Assembly: GCF_037908215.1 (NCBI RefSeq)
Contig: NZ_JBBLZC010000003.1
Coordinates: forward strand, 1-64,000
From: Benzoatithermus flavus
GTDB taxonomy: Bacteria > Pseudomonadota > Alphaproteobacteria > Geminicoccales > Geminicoccaceae
Direction: 5' to 3'
Length of the DNA: 64,000 nucleotides
Positions within the stretch are counted from its first letter, which is position 1. Every line of letters begins with the position of its first letter. The translations under genes and the position numbers were made by a program. The notes under the pieces are model-generated. The model had not been told where the DNA came from, did no database searches, and worked only from the letters and a program-made list of their open reading frames with translations. Positions 26,098-33,642 of this stretch are shown piece after piece.

Positions 26098-28749
26098 TCA
26101 GTCGATGCGCTTCAGGGCCTGGAGGAGACGATCCAGCGTCGCCCGCAGCTCCTCCAGCCGCTCGCGGAGCTGCTCGACCACCTCGACCGGAGCGCGCGCG
26201 ACGAAATCAGGGTTCTCGAGCTTCTGGATCCCCTTGTCGTGCTCGGCCCGAACCTTGCCGATCTCCTTCTCGAGCCGTCTCTTCTCGGCCGTGACGTCGA
26301 TGACGTGGCCCACCGGCAGCGCGAAGCTCGCCTCGTCCACGACGACGACGAGCGACTGCGGCGGCACCGGCCGGTCCTCCATGACGATCGTCTCGAGCCG
26401 GGCGAGGCGCAGGATCGCCTCGCGATGCCGCTCGAGCCGGGCCAGCGTCTCGGCCGAAGCCCCGTGCTGGTAGAGCGTGAGCCTGGCACTCGGCGGCACG
26501 TTGAGCTCGGTACGGGCGGCGCGGATGGAGCCGATCGTGCGGACGAGCCAGCCGAGCTCGGCTTCGGCCTCGGCGTCGACCAGCTCGGCCCCGAGATGCG
26601 GCCAGTCGGCCACGATCAGCATCCCGCCCGGCTGCCCGAACAGCTTGTCCCAGAGCTCCTCGGTCACGAACGGGGCCATGGGATGGAGGAGGTGGAGCGT
26701 CTGAGCCAGCACCCAGGCGGCCGTGGCCCGGGTCTCGGCCCGCGCCTCCGCGTCCTCGCCGCCGAGAAGAGGCTTCGCGAGCTCGATGTACCAGTCGCAG
26801 TAGGTGTCCCAGACAAAGTGGTAGAGACCGAGTGCCGCGTCGTTGAAGCGGTAGCCCTCGATGGCGCCGGTGACGGCGAGCCCGGCCTTCGCGACCTCGC
26901 CCACGATCCAGCGGTTGAGCGGCTCCCTGCAGTGGGCCGGATCGAACGCGGGATCGAGCCGGGCCTCGTTCATCTGCAGGAAGCGGGACGCGTTCCAGAG
27001 CTTGGTGACGAAGTTGCGGTAGCTCTCGACGCGCGCGGGCCCGAACTTCACGTCGCGGCCCTGCGAGGTCGAGGCGAGAAGGGCGAGGCGCAGCGCATCC
27101 GCACCGTAGTCGTCGATGATCTGCAACGGATCGACGACGTTGCCCTTGGTCTTCGACATCTTGGCCCCGCGCTCGTCGCGCACGAGGCCGTGGATGTAGA
27201 CGTCCCTGAACGGCACCTCGCCCATGAAGTAGAGGCCCAGCATCATCATCCGGGCGACCCAGAAGAAGATGATGTCGAAGCCCGTGACCAGCACGGTCGT
27301 GGGATAGAAGCGCTTCAGCTCCGGGGTCTCGTCGGGCCAGCCGAGCGTGGAGAACGGCCAGAGCCCCGAGGAGAACCAGGTGTCGAGCACGTCCTCGTCG
27401 CGCTCGAGGGGGACGTCGTGGCCGTAATGCGCCCTGGCCGCGGCTCGGGCCTCCGTTTCGCTCTCCTCGACGAACACCTGCCCGTCCGGCCCGTACCAGG
27501 CCGGGATCTGATGGCCCCACCAGAGCTGGCGCGAGATGCACCAGGGCTGGATGTTGCGCATCCACTCGAAATAGGTGTTCTCCCACTGGCGCGGGATGAA
27601 GCGGGTGCGCCCGTCCTCGACCGCGGCGATGGCCTCCTTGGCGAGGGTCTTCGCGTCGCAGTACCACTGGTCGGTGAGGAAGGGCTCGAGCGGCGTGCCG
27701 GACCGATCGCCGTGCGGCACCACGTGGCGATATTTCTCGATCCTCTCGACCAGCCCCAGAGCCTCGAGATCGGCCACGATCCGCTTCCTCGCCACGAAGC
27801 GGTCGAGACCGCGATAGGCCTCGGGCGCGTTCGCGTTGATCCGGCCGAGCTCGTCGAGCACCGAGATCGCCGCCAGCCCGTGCCGGCGGCCGACCTCGAA
27901 ATCGTTGAAGTCGTGGGCGGGCGTGATCTTGACCGCACCCGTTCCCTTCTCGGGGTCGGAATATTCGTCGGCCACGATCGGGATGCGGCGGCCGACGAGC
28001 GGCAGGATCGCGAACCTGCCGTGGAGATGCCGGTAGCGCTCGTCGTCGGGATGCACGGCGATGCCGGTATCGCCCAGCATGGTCTCGGGCCGGGTGGTCG
28101 CGACCGTGATGAACTCACCGTCCGAGCCTTCGATCGGGTACTTCAGATGCCAGAGATGGCCGTCGACCTCGATCTGTTGCACCTCGAGATCGGAAACCGC
28201 GGTCTGGAGCTGCGTGTCCCAGTTGACCAGGCGCTTGTCCTTGTAGATCAGCCCGGCCTTGTAGAGGCTCACGAAGGCGCGGAGCACGGCGCGGGACAGG
28301 CCCTCGTCCATGGTGAAGCGCTCGCGGCTCCAGTCCGGCGAATCGCCGAGCCGCCGCATCTGGCGGACGATCGTGCCGCCCGACTGCGCCTTCCACTCCC
28401 ACACCTTGGCGACGAACGCCGCGCGGCCCATCTCGCGCCGGCCGAGGTTCGAGCCCGAAGCCGCGAGCTGGCGCTCGACCACCATCTGGGTCGCGATGCC
28501 GGCATGGTCGGTGCCGGGCTGCCACAAGGTTTCACGACCACGCATGCGATGAAAGCGGATCAGCGTGTCCTGGATCGTGTGATCGAGCGCGTGACCCATG
28601 TGCAGGCTGCCCGTCACGTTGGGCGGCGGCAGCACGATGCAGTAGGGCGCTCCGCCCCGCTCGGCGCTGGGCGCGAACGCGCCGCTCGCTTCCCAGGCGG
28701 CATAGATGCGGGCTTCGACCTCGGCAGGCCGGTAGGTCTTGTCGAGCAT
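26098..28749 (-). CDS. valS: Valyl-tRNA synthetase
   Basis: The 883-residue class I synthetase starts MLDKTYRPAEVEARIYAAWE and has the HIGH-type motif PPPNVTGSLHMGHALDHTIQ near residue 40. The CP1 editing domain lies in the middle (VATTRPETMLGDTGIAVHP). The KMSKS motif is GAKMSKTKGNVVDPLQ near residue 550. The anticodon-binding domain and a C-terminal coiled coil (LEKEIGKVRAEHDKGIQKLE), unique to ValRS, complete it. It charges tRNA-Val. The start is chosen as the usual MLDKTY start. It lies downstream of popZ in the conserved order pcm-tolC-popZ-valS. Confidence 0.97.
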   Translation of the reverse strand: MLDKTYRPAEVEARIYAAWEASGAFAPSAERGGAPYCIVLPPPNVTGSLHMGHALDHTIQDTLIRFHRMRGRETLWQPGTDHAGIATQMVVERQLAASGSNLGRREMGRAAFVAKVWEWKAQSGGTIVRQMRRLGDSPDWSRERFTMDEGLSRAVLRAFVSLYKAGLIYKDKRLVNWDTQLQTAVSDLEVQQIEVDGHLWHLKYPIEGSDGEFITVATTRPETMLGDTGIAVHPDDERYRHLHGRFAILPLVGRRIPIVADEYSDPEKGTGAVKITPAHDFNDFEVGRRHGLAAISVLDELGRINANAPEAYRGLDRFVARKRIVADLEALGLVERIEKYRHVVPHGDRSGTPLEPFLTDQWYCDAKTLAKEAIAAVEDGRTRFIPRQWENTYFEWMRNIQPWCISRQLWWGHQIPAWYGPDGQVFVEESETEARAAARAHYGHDVPLERDEDVLDTWFSSGLWPFSTLGWPDETPELKRFYPTTVLVTGFDIIFFWVARMMMLGLYFMGEVPFRDVYIHGLVRDERGAKMSKTKGNVVDPLQIIDDYGADALRLALLASTSQGRDVKFGPARVESYRNFVTKLWNASRFLQMNEARLDPAFDPAHCREPLNRWIVGEVAKAGLAVTGAIEGYRFNDAALGLYHFVWDTYCDWYIELAKPLLGGEDAEARAETRATAAWVLAQTLHLLHPMAPFVTEELWDKLFGQPGGMLIVADWPHLGAELVDAEAEAELGWLVRTIGSIRAARTELNVPPSARLTLYQHGASAETLARLERHREAILRLARLETIVMEDRPVPPQSLVVVVDEASFALPVGHVIDVTAEKRRLEKEIGKVRAEHDKGIQKLENPDFVARAPVEVVEQLRERLEELRATLDRLLQALKRID

Positions 28750-28881
28750 GGGCCTCGGAATCCCCGGTCGTGACACGCGGCCCGCGAGAGGCCCTGGCGC
28801 CGCACGCGGGGTGGAGCGCTACTTAGGCGAAAGGAGCTGGGGCGGCAAGGCAAGGGCGGCAAAAGGCGCCTTCGACGAGAA

Positions 28882-28908
28882 CGGGCCGGCCCGCGAGGGG
28901 TCGGCCCG
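28882..28908 (-). terminator. Strong GC hairpin downstream of popZ
   Basis: cgggccggcc (28882-28891) pairs with gggtcggcccg (28898-28908) around a 6-nt loop, giving a ~10-bp stem. On the minus strand it follows the popZ stop and precedes valS, with a short T-containing tail (cgttctcgt). It probably ends or weakens popZ transcription before valS. Confidence 0.5.
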
Positions 28909-28939
28909 CCTCATCCGAAGAAGGAGGCTCGAGAGCTGG

Positions 28940-29530
28940 TCACATCAGCTCGGCGCGGCGGGCGAGCTTCTTGACCTCCTGTTCGACGACGCGCTCGACG
29001 ATCTCGGGCAGGTTCCTGTCGAGCCACTCGCGCAGCATCGGGGTGAGCAGATCGACCAGCATCTGTTCGACCGTGAGGCTGCCCAGTGGGGAGGCCGGCT
29101 TCTTCTCGTCGGTCGTGACGGCCTTGGCGAGGCGTGCCAGCGCCTGGGCGCTGGCGCTGGCGGCGACGGGGGAGATCAGGCTGTCGGCGGCATCGGCGGG
29201 CATGGTGGAGGTCTCCTTCGTGGGGGCAGGGGAGCGGAGCGAGGCGACGGTGGTCGATGGTGCCTGCGGCTGGACCGCGCTCACCGGGGGCGGTGCCGTC
29301 GGCCTTGCCGGGTCCGTGGCCTTCGTGGCCGGGCCGGACACGACCTGGGTCAGCTCGAGAATGTCGTCGTCCTCGGCCGGCGCCGTCACAGAAGACAGCG
29401 CCGCGGGGCCTTTCGCCTGCTGCGGGATCGGCCGCTGGTCGATTGCCGGATCGTCCTCGGCGATGATCCGGCGGATCGAGGAGAGGATCTCCTCCATCGA
29501 GGGCTCCTGCCCCGGCTTGCTCTCAGCCAT
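28940..29530 (-). CDS. popZ: Polar organising protein PopZ (DUF2497)
   Basis: The 196-residue protein has the PopZ architecture. The N-terminal helix PSMEEILSSIRRIIAEDDP (residues 11-29) recruits clients. An intrinsically disordered proline/alanine/threonine-rich middle follows. The C-terminal helical oligomerisation region contains SLTVEQMLVDLLTPMLREWL, then NLPEIVERVVEQEVKKLAR. PopZ forms a polar matrix that anchors the chromosome origin and cell-cycle regulators in alphaproteobacteria. The disordered linker is longer and less acidic than in Caulobacter, which is normal variation. The position between tolC and valS is conserved in this class. Confidence 0.9.
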   Translation of the reverse strand: MAESKPGQEPSMEEILSSIRRIIAEDDPAIDQRPIPQQAKGPAALSSVTAPAEDDDILELTQVVSGPATKATDPARPTAPPPVSAVQPQAPSTTVASLRSPAPTKETSTMPADAADSLISPVAASASAQALARLAKAVTTDEKKPASPLGSLTVEQMLVDLLTPMLREWLDRNLPEIVERVVEQEVKKLARRAELM

Positions 29531-29617
29531 GGTCTCGGTTCCTGCCGGCTGCGTCCGACCGCAATGCGAGAACTCGTTCAGCCGGTTCCTGCTCAGGGTT
29601 GCAATCGTTCGACACGC

Positions 29618-30967
29618 TTAATCGCCTCCTACGTCCTCGCCAAGTCCCCACCAGCGCGCACCCACCTCGCGATAATGGGCCTCAAGATCCTGAAAAGCCA
29701 CGGGAAGCTTCAGATCGCGGGCGGTGAGGCGACCGATCGCCGCGCGCAGTCGGTAGCTTGCGAGCACGCGCGTCGCCTCGGCGCGCACGAGGTCGGTCTG
29801 GGCCTGGTACAGCTCCTGCTCGGCATCGAGCACATCGAGAACGGCGCGGGCACCCACCAGAGCCTCCTGCCTCACGCCTTCGAGGGCGAACTCGGCGGCA
29901 TCGACCTGGGTCTGGAGCGAGCGGATCACGGCCAGGGCGGTCTGCAGCGCCTCCCAGGCCGCCGTGATGGTTGCCTCGGCAGCGCGCAGCGCGTCGTCGC
30001 GACCGTGACGGCGCTGGACCAGAAGCTCCTTGCTCTGTCGCACCCGGGCATGCTCGCCGCCGCCCTGGTAGAGCGGAACGGCCAGCGTGGCGCCGATCAC
30101 GGCCCCGCTGCGCGGATCGCCGCCGGTGCCGGCATCCTCGGCGTAGCTCAGGGCACCCGTGAGGCTGAGCCGTGGCTTCAGGCCAGCCTCGGCCACGGCG
30201 ACGTCGTCGTGCGCGGCCTCGACCTCGAACACCGCCGCCTGGTAGGCCCAGTTGTCCTGCGCCAGCGCCTGCGCCTCCTCCGCCGATGCCGGCAATCCTT
30301 CGACCGGCGGCGGCAGGGACAGCGAGGCCGGAGGTTCCTCGCCGACGATCCGACGGTAATCGGCCATGGCGGTCTTGAGATCGCCCTCGGCGGTGAGCCG
30401 GCCGGCGACGGCGCGGGCGAAGCGGGTCCGGGCCTGGGCGATGTCCGTCCTGGTCACGTCGCCGAAGCGCTCGCGGTCGCGCGTGGCGTCGAGCTGGAGC
30501 CGCAGCCGCTCCTCGTTGCCGCGGGCGAGATCGAGCAGAGCCTGCGCCTGCGCCACCGCCACGTAGGCGGCGACCGCATCCAGGAGCACCTCCTGCTCGA
30601 GGCCTTGGACGCGGGCGCGCTCGGCCCGCACGCTGTTCTCGGCGCGCGCGATCGCCGCCCGCGTCTCGCCGCCGCTGTAGAGGCTCTGGGTCAGGCTGAG
30701 CGACTGGCGCTGGCTCGCGAGCCCGGCGCCGTCGCTGCCGGCCAGCTCTCCCGCGAAGGACGAGGTCGCCGTGAGGAAGGGGCGACCGGCCGCCCGTGCA
30801 CGCGCTACCGACTCGTCGACCGCGCGCAGGCCGGCGCGTCCGGCCTCGAGCCGCGGGCTGGTGAGATAGACGTGCGCCAGCACGTCCTCGAGTGCCTCGG
30901 CGCGAACGCTCGCCGCGCCGACCAGGCACACCGCGCCGACAAGGAAGCCGCCAGCAGCACGCATCAT
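29618..30967 (-). CDS. tolC: TolC-family outer-membrane efflux protein
   Basis: The 449-residue protein has a signal peptide (GGFLVGAVCLVGAASVRA) and the two internally related OEP repeats of TolC, each a beta/helical-hairpin unit. Marks are EALEDVLAHVYLTSPRLEA, LSLTQSLYSGGETRAAIARA, FGDVTRTDIAQARTRFARA, the second-half LAVPLYQGGGEHARVRQSKE and GARAVLDVLDAEQELYQAQ. It forms trimeric channels for type I secretion and RND/MFS pumps. It follows pcm by 72 bp on the same strand, matching alphaproteobacterial pcm-tolC synteny. Confidence 0.93.
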   Translation of the reverse strand: MMRAAGGFLVGAVCLVGAASVRAEALEDVLAHVYLTSPRLEAGRAGLRAVDESVARARAAGRPFLTATSSFAGELAGSDGAGLASQRQSLSLTQSLYSGGETRAAIARAENSVRAERARVQGLEQEVLLDAVAAYVAVAQAQALLDLARGNEERLRLQLDATRDRERFGDVTRTDIAQARTRFARAVAGRLTAEGDLKTAMADYRRIVGEEPPASLSLPPPVEGLPASAEEAQALAQDNWAYQAAVFEVEAAHDDVAVAEAGLKPRLSLTGALSYAEDAGTGGDPRSGAVIGATLAVPLYQGGGEHARVRQSKELLVQRRHGRDDALRAAEATITAAWEALQTALAVIRSLQTQVDAAEFALEGVRQEALVGARAVLDVLDAEQELYQAQTDLVRAEATRVLASYRLRAAIGRLTARDLKLPVAFQDLEAHYREVGARWWGLGEDVGGD

Positions 30968-31039
30968 GCCGGCGGCATAGCACGAGATTAGCCTATTGGG
31001 CTAGATGAATAAGGATATTTCTATCTTTAGGCGATGGCT

Positions 31040-31693
31040 TCAGAACTGGAACCCGGCTTCGACCTTGAATCCGGGCAGACGGAAGATCCGGGCGTCGAAC
31101 GGGGTGAGACGCCCCACGGCACCGTTGACCTTGCGCGCGACCGTCACCTTGCCGCTGCGGCCGTGCTCGACCACCGCGACGAGGCGACCGTTCTCGGCGA
31201 GCTGGTCGATGAGGGCGGACGGGATGGACGGCACCGAGCCCGCGAGGAGGATCAGATCGTAGGGTGCCTGGGCCGGATGGCCGGCCATGGCATCGCCCTG
31301 CCGCAGCACGACATTGTCGCAGCCGAGCTCGCTCAGGAGCGTTTCCACGGGCTCGGTCGCCACGGCGGGAGGGACCAGCAGGAACACGGTGGCGACGAGG
31401 CGCGAGAGGACGGCGGCGGCATAGCCCGTGACGTCGCCCACGACCAGCGCCACGTCCTCGCTGCGGGGCGATGCGGCCTGGATCAGCTTGGCGAGAGCCA
31501 GAGGTTCGATGAGGAAGCGGCCCTGGCCGAGATCGAGGTCCTCGTCGCTGTAGGCCACGCCGCGCAGCGCCTTCGGCACGAACAGCTCGCGGGGGATCTC
31601 GCCCATCGCGTCGAGCACGCGCGGATCGTCGATCTGGTTCGGCCGGAGCTGGTTCTCCACCATGTTGTGGCGGGCGACGGCGTAGTCGATCAT
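31040..31693 (-). CDS. pcm: Protein-L-isoaspartate O-methyltransferase-family protein
   Basis: The 217-residue protein begins MIDYAVARHNMVENQLRPNQ and has the PCMT family layout: IPRELFVPKALRGVAYSDED near residue 33 and LIEPLALAKLIQAASPR. The SAM motif I region reads ALVVGDVTGYAAAVLSRLV in place of the canonical GxGxGY, so SAM binding may be altered. The C-terminus RLPGFKVEAGFQF is typical of the alphaproteobacterial variant next to tolC. Its role would be repair of isoaspartyl damage if active. The ATG at 31693 gives the standard N-terminus. Confidence 0.88.
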   Translation of the reverse strand: MIDYAVARHNMVENQLRPNQIDDPRVLDAMGEIPRELFVPKALRGVAYSDEDLDLGQGRFLIEPLALAKLIQAASPRSEDVALVVGDVTGYAAAVLSRLVATVFLLVPPAVATEPVETLLSELGCDNVVLRQGDAMAGHPAQAPYDLILLAGSVPSIPSALIDQLAENGRLVAVVEHGRSGKVTVARKVNGAVGRLTPFDARIFRLPGFKVEAGFQF

Positions 31694-31848
31694 GTCGGCT
31701 CCCGGAAGAGGCTCGCAAGCGCAACGGCCAAGGCGCGGCGGCCTCATAGCAGGCGGGCCGGACCGCGGCAACGGGACCTGCCGTCGCGTGCATCCTTGTT
31801 CTGGCCATTGACCGGGCCGTTCGGCGTTCTTATAGAAGGCGCGCCATC

Positions 31849-31922
31849 GGCCCGGTGGCAGAGTGGTCATGCAGAGGACTGCAAATCCTTGTACGTCGGT
31901 TCGATTCCGGCCCGGGCCTCCA
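31849..31922 (+). tRNA. tRNA-Cys(GCA)
   Basis: A 74-nt cloverleaf. Acceptor arms ggcccgg and ccgggcc pair perfectly, a T discriminator and encoded CCA end at 31922, the anticodon GCA is at 31881-31883 in the loop ctGCAaa, and the T-loop reads ttcgatt. Confidence 0.96.
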
Positions 31923-31987
31923 AGGCGAAAAAGGGCTGGCGCGCCGAGCAGGCTTCTGCTAGTGACCGCCCGCCCGAAGGCGAGTGA

Positions 31988-32062
31988 TCCGGCGTGGCGC
32001 AGCGGTAGCGCAGCGGACTGTTAATCCGTTGGTCGTTGGTTCGAATCCAACCGCCGGAGCCA
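31988..32062 (+). tRNA. tRNA-Asn(GTT)
   Basis: A 75-nt cloverleaf. Acceptor arms tccggcg and cgccgga pair, CCA is encoded at 32060-32062, the anticodon GTT is at 32020-32022, and the T-loop reads ttcgaat. Its 3' end is the border between core genes and the accessory region, making it the likely integration site. Confidence 0.96.
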
Positions 32063-32065
32063 TCC

Positions 32066-32478
32066 TTCTCAATGAGTTAGCAGAAAAATACTCGGTACTG
32101 GTTGGCTTCGGGTAACCACCGCAGCGGATTTGGGCTGCTGAGGCTGTCCTTGCTGTGAAGTAGCGCTCTGGCCAGAGAAGCCCGATCTGCGCTTCAGAGC
32201 AGCAGGGTCTTCGCCTGCTGGCACCCCGAACCGCTCGGCTGCCAACACGCGCGAAGCGCGGGTGCGGCACTCCGCCTCACTCTCTGCAGTTTCTCGTAGG
32301 TCCGCCACCGCGTCCGCTTGGGCCTGGGTGGGTCCGCGTACGTGCTGCCGCCGAGCCGCTCGCGAATGTCCTGCGTCGACTCTTCAGGGGATCGTGTGGG
32401 ACCTGGTACTGCGAGGCGTAGGGCAGACCGGCGCAGCGGCGGCAGCGGAAGCGGTGCAATGGGGCCAAAGAGCAGGGC
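32066..32478 (-). pseudogene. Phage-like coding debris next to tRNA-Asn
   Basis: The minus strand holds short protein-like segments in different frames. One reads ESTQDIRERLGGSTYADPPR, then PKRTRWRTYEKLQRVRR, to about 32270. Another is MADLRETAESEAECRTRASR, from an ATG at 32308 to a stop at 32069. A third is LLWPERYFTARTASAAQIR, close to the tRNA. None continues into a recognisable domain. The mixture, just behind a terminase-like remnant with the same direction, suggests remains of phage packaging genes broken by several frameshifts. Assignments are weak. Confidence 0.35.
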
Positions 32479-32781
32479 CTAGCCCTCGCTCGGCCGCATC
32501 CCCGGGACGCACGTGATGAAGGCCGGCTGCGTGCCGTTGATCTCGGCCTTGCCGTCGCTCTGGAGCTTGTCGCCCCACGTCTCGCGCCGGCGGCCCTCGA
32601 GCAGGAACACGAGCAGGCTGTCGCTGCCGCTCTTCGCCCGCTCGACGGCGACATCCTCCAGGATGTCCGTGCCTGCCTCGACCGCCCGATCCCAATCGCG
32701 GGCGAACTGCTCGTCCTGCTTGCGCAGCAGGTACATCTACCTGCGCGACATGCCGATGGCTCGGGCGCGGCAGCCACGCAG
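32479..32781 (-). pseudogene. Phage terminase small-subunit-like gene with an in-frame amber codon
   Basis: The minus strand reads CRARAIGMSRR, a TAG, then MYLLRKQDEQFARDWDRAVE and AGTDILEDVAVERAKSGSDS. It ends LLVFLLEGRRRETWGDKLQ...PSEG and a stop at 32479. Small terminase-like proteins begin with a helix-turn-helix (AARAxGxSRRxVYRxRKxD), followed by this FAxxWDxAxExGTDxLED pattern. The TAG replaces the expected glutamine codon (CAG), so one base change cut the DNA-binding part from the body. The sequence upstream of ~32781 does not supply a complete N-terminus. Confidence 0.55.
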
Positions 32782-32904
32782 CATCACGAAAGAGATCGAG
32801 GCTCTTGTCACGGAGAGGGCGAAAGCCCTCGGCCTGCTGCCGCAGGGCTGGCAGCCAGCAGCGGGGGCGGCGACCACGTCAGCGTGGGGAGGGGGAAAGA
32901 GGCC

Positions 32905-33209
32905 GTGATCGCAAAGACCTCGCCCCTGACCTGTCGCGCGGCAGACGCCCCCTGGCTGATCGAGGAAAGCGGCCAGGACATGTGGTGGTTCGCCCGCCCC
33001 CCGAGCGTCAGTTCCGCCTGCGCCCAATCCGGAAGTGCTGGCCGATAGACGCGCCGCATGCGACGCACGTCATCGTCGAGACCTTGGGGTCGTGGATGCC
33101 CGTGGTCTACTGGCCCGTCGTCTGGATCGGCCCCGACCCGGACAGCGACCACGTGCTGCGGGCCGTCGTCTGCGGCTCGACCTTCATCGCACGAGGCGGG
33201 AGCGCCTGA
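32905..33209 (+). pseudogene. Small phage-like gene with a frameshift in a C run
   Basis: From a GTG at 32905, behind a ggggaaagagg ribosome site, the frame reads VIAKTSPLTCRAADAPWLIE and ESGQDMWWFARPP. At the C6 run near 32995-33001 the sensible continuation moves to another frame: ERQFRLRPIRKCWPIDAPHA, THVIVETLGSWMPVVYWPVV and a stop at 33207-33209. Joined, this gives a ~100-residue protein of the small uncharacterised type common in phages. Its stop overlaps the ATG of the next gene (TGATG). The shift could be an indel error in the homopolymer or true decay. Confidence 0.4.
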
Positions 33210-33639
33210 TGACCGAGATCGAGCGGCTGCGAGCCGAGGTCGCCGAGCTACGCGACGAGCTTTCCCGGCTCACCGTGCACCCCGAGGTCACGCCGTCGAG
33301 GACGGACCTTGAGATGGCCGAACGGCTGCTGGCCTACATCGGCAAGGCCAGCCCCGAAAGGCCAGAGATGCCATCGCACGGGCGCTGGCCGGCGCACGCG
33401 GCACCGGCCACATGGCGGCGCAGCAGTGCTTGGAGGCCGAGATACGGGAAGGGTACGAGCGCGACAGGCGGGTGCGGGAGGTGCTGGAGTGGGGGCGCTC
33501 GGCAAAGCCGCCGATGCTCGCCGACAGCGACCGCGCGCACAGCGACGGCGCGTTCGGCTATCGCACGGTCCTGGAAGACGTCGCGATCGCCTTGGAGAGA
33601 GCCCTGGAGAGAGGGGGAGGCGAGGTGGTATCAATCTGA
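33209..33639 (+). pseudogene. Small phage-like coiled-coil gene, frameshifted
   Basis: The ATG at 33209 begins MTEIERLRAEVAELRDELSR, a short coiled coil, and runs to about AYIGKA near 33350. The natural continuation is in another frame: ARDAIARALAGARGTGHMAA, QQCLEAEIREGYERDRRVRE and ALERGGGEVVSI, ending at 33639. A one-base change in the C/G-rich stretch around 33350-33362 would restore a single protein of ~140 residues. It is coupled to the preceding small gene and converges on the helicase gene, whose stop is 4 bp away. Confidence 0.45.
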
Positions 33640-33642
33640 CGG

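Noticed and set aside
31959..32270. Minus-strand frame reading VGFEPTTNGLTVRCATAAP
   Set aside because: This is the well-known false protein produced by reading a tRNA gene backwards. tRNA-Asn occupies those bases.
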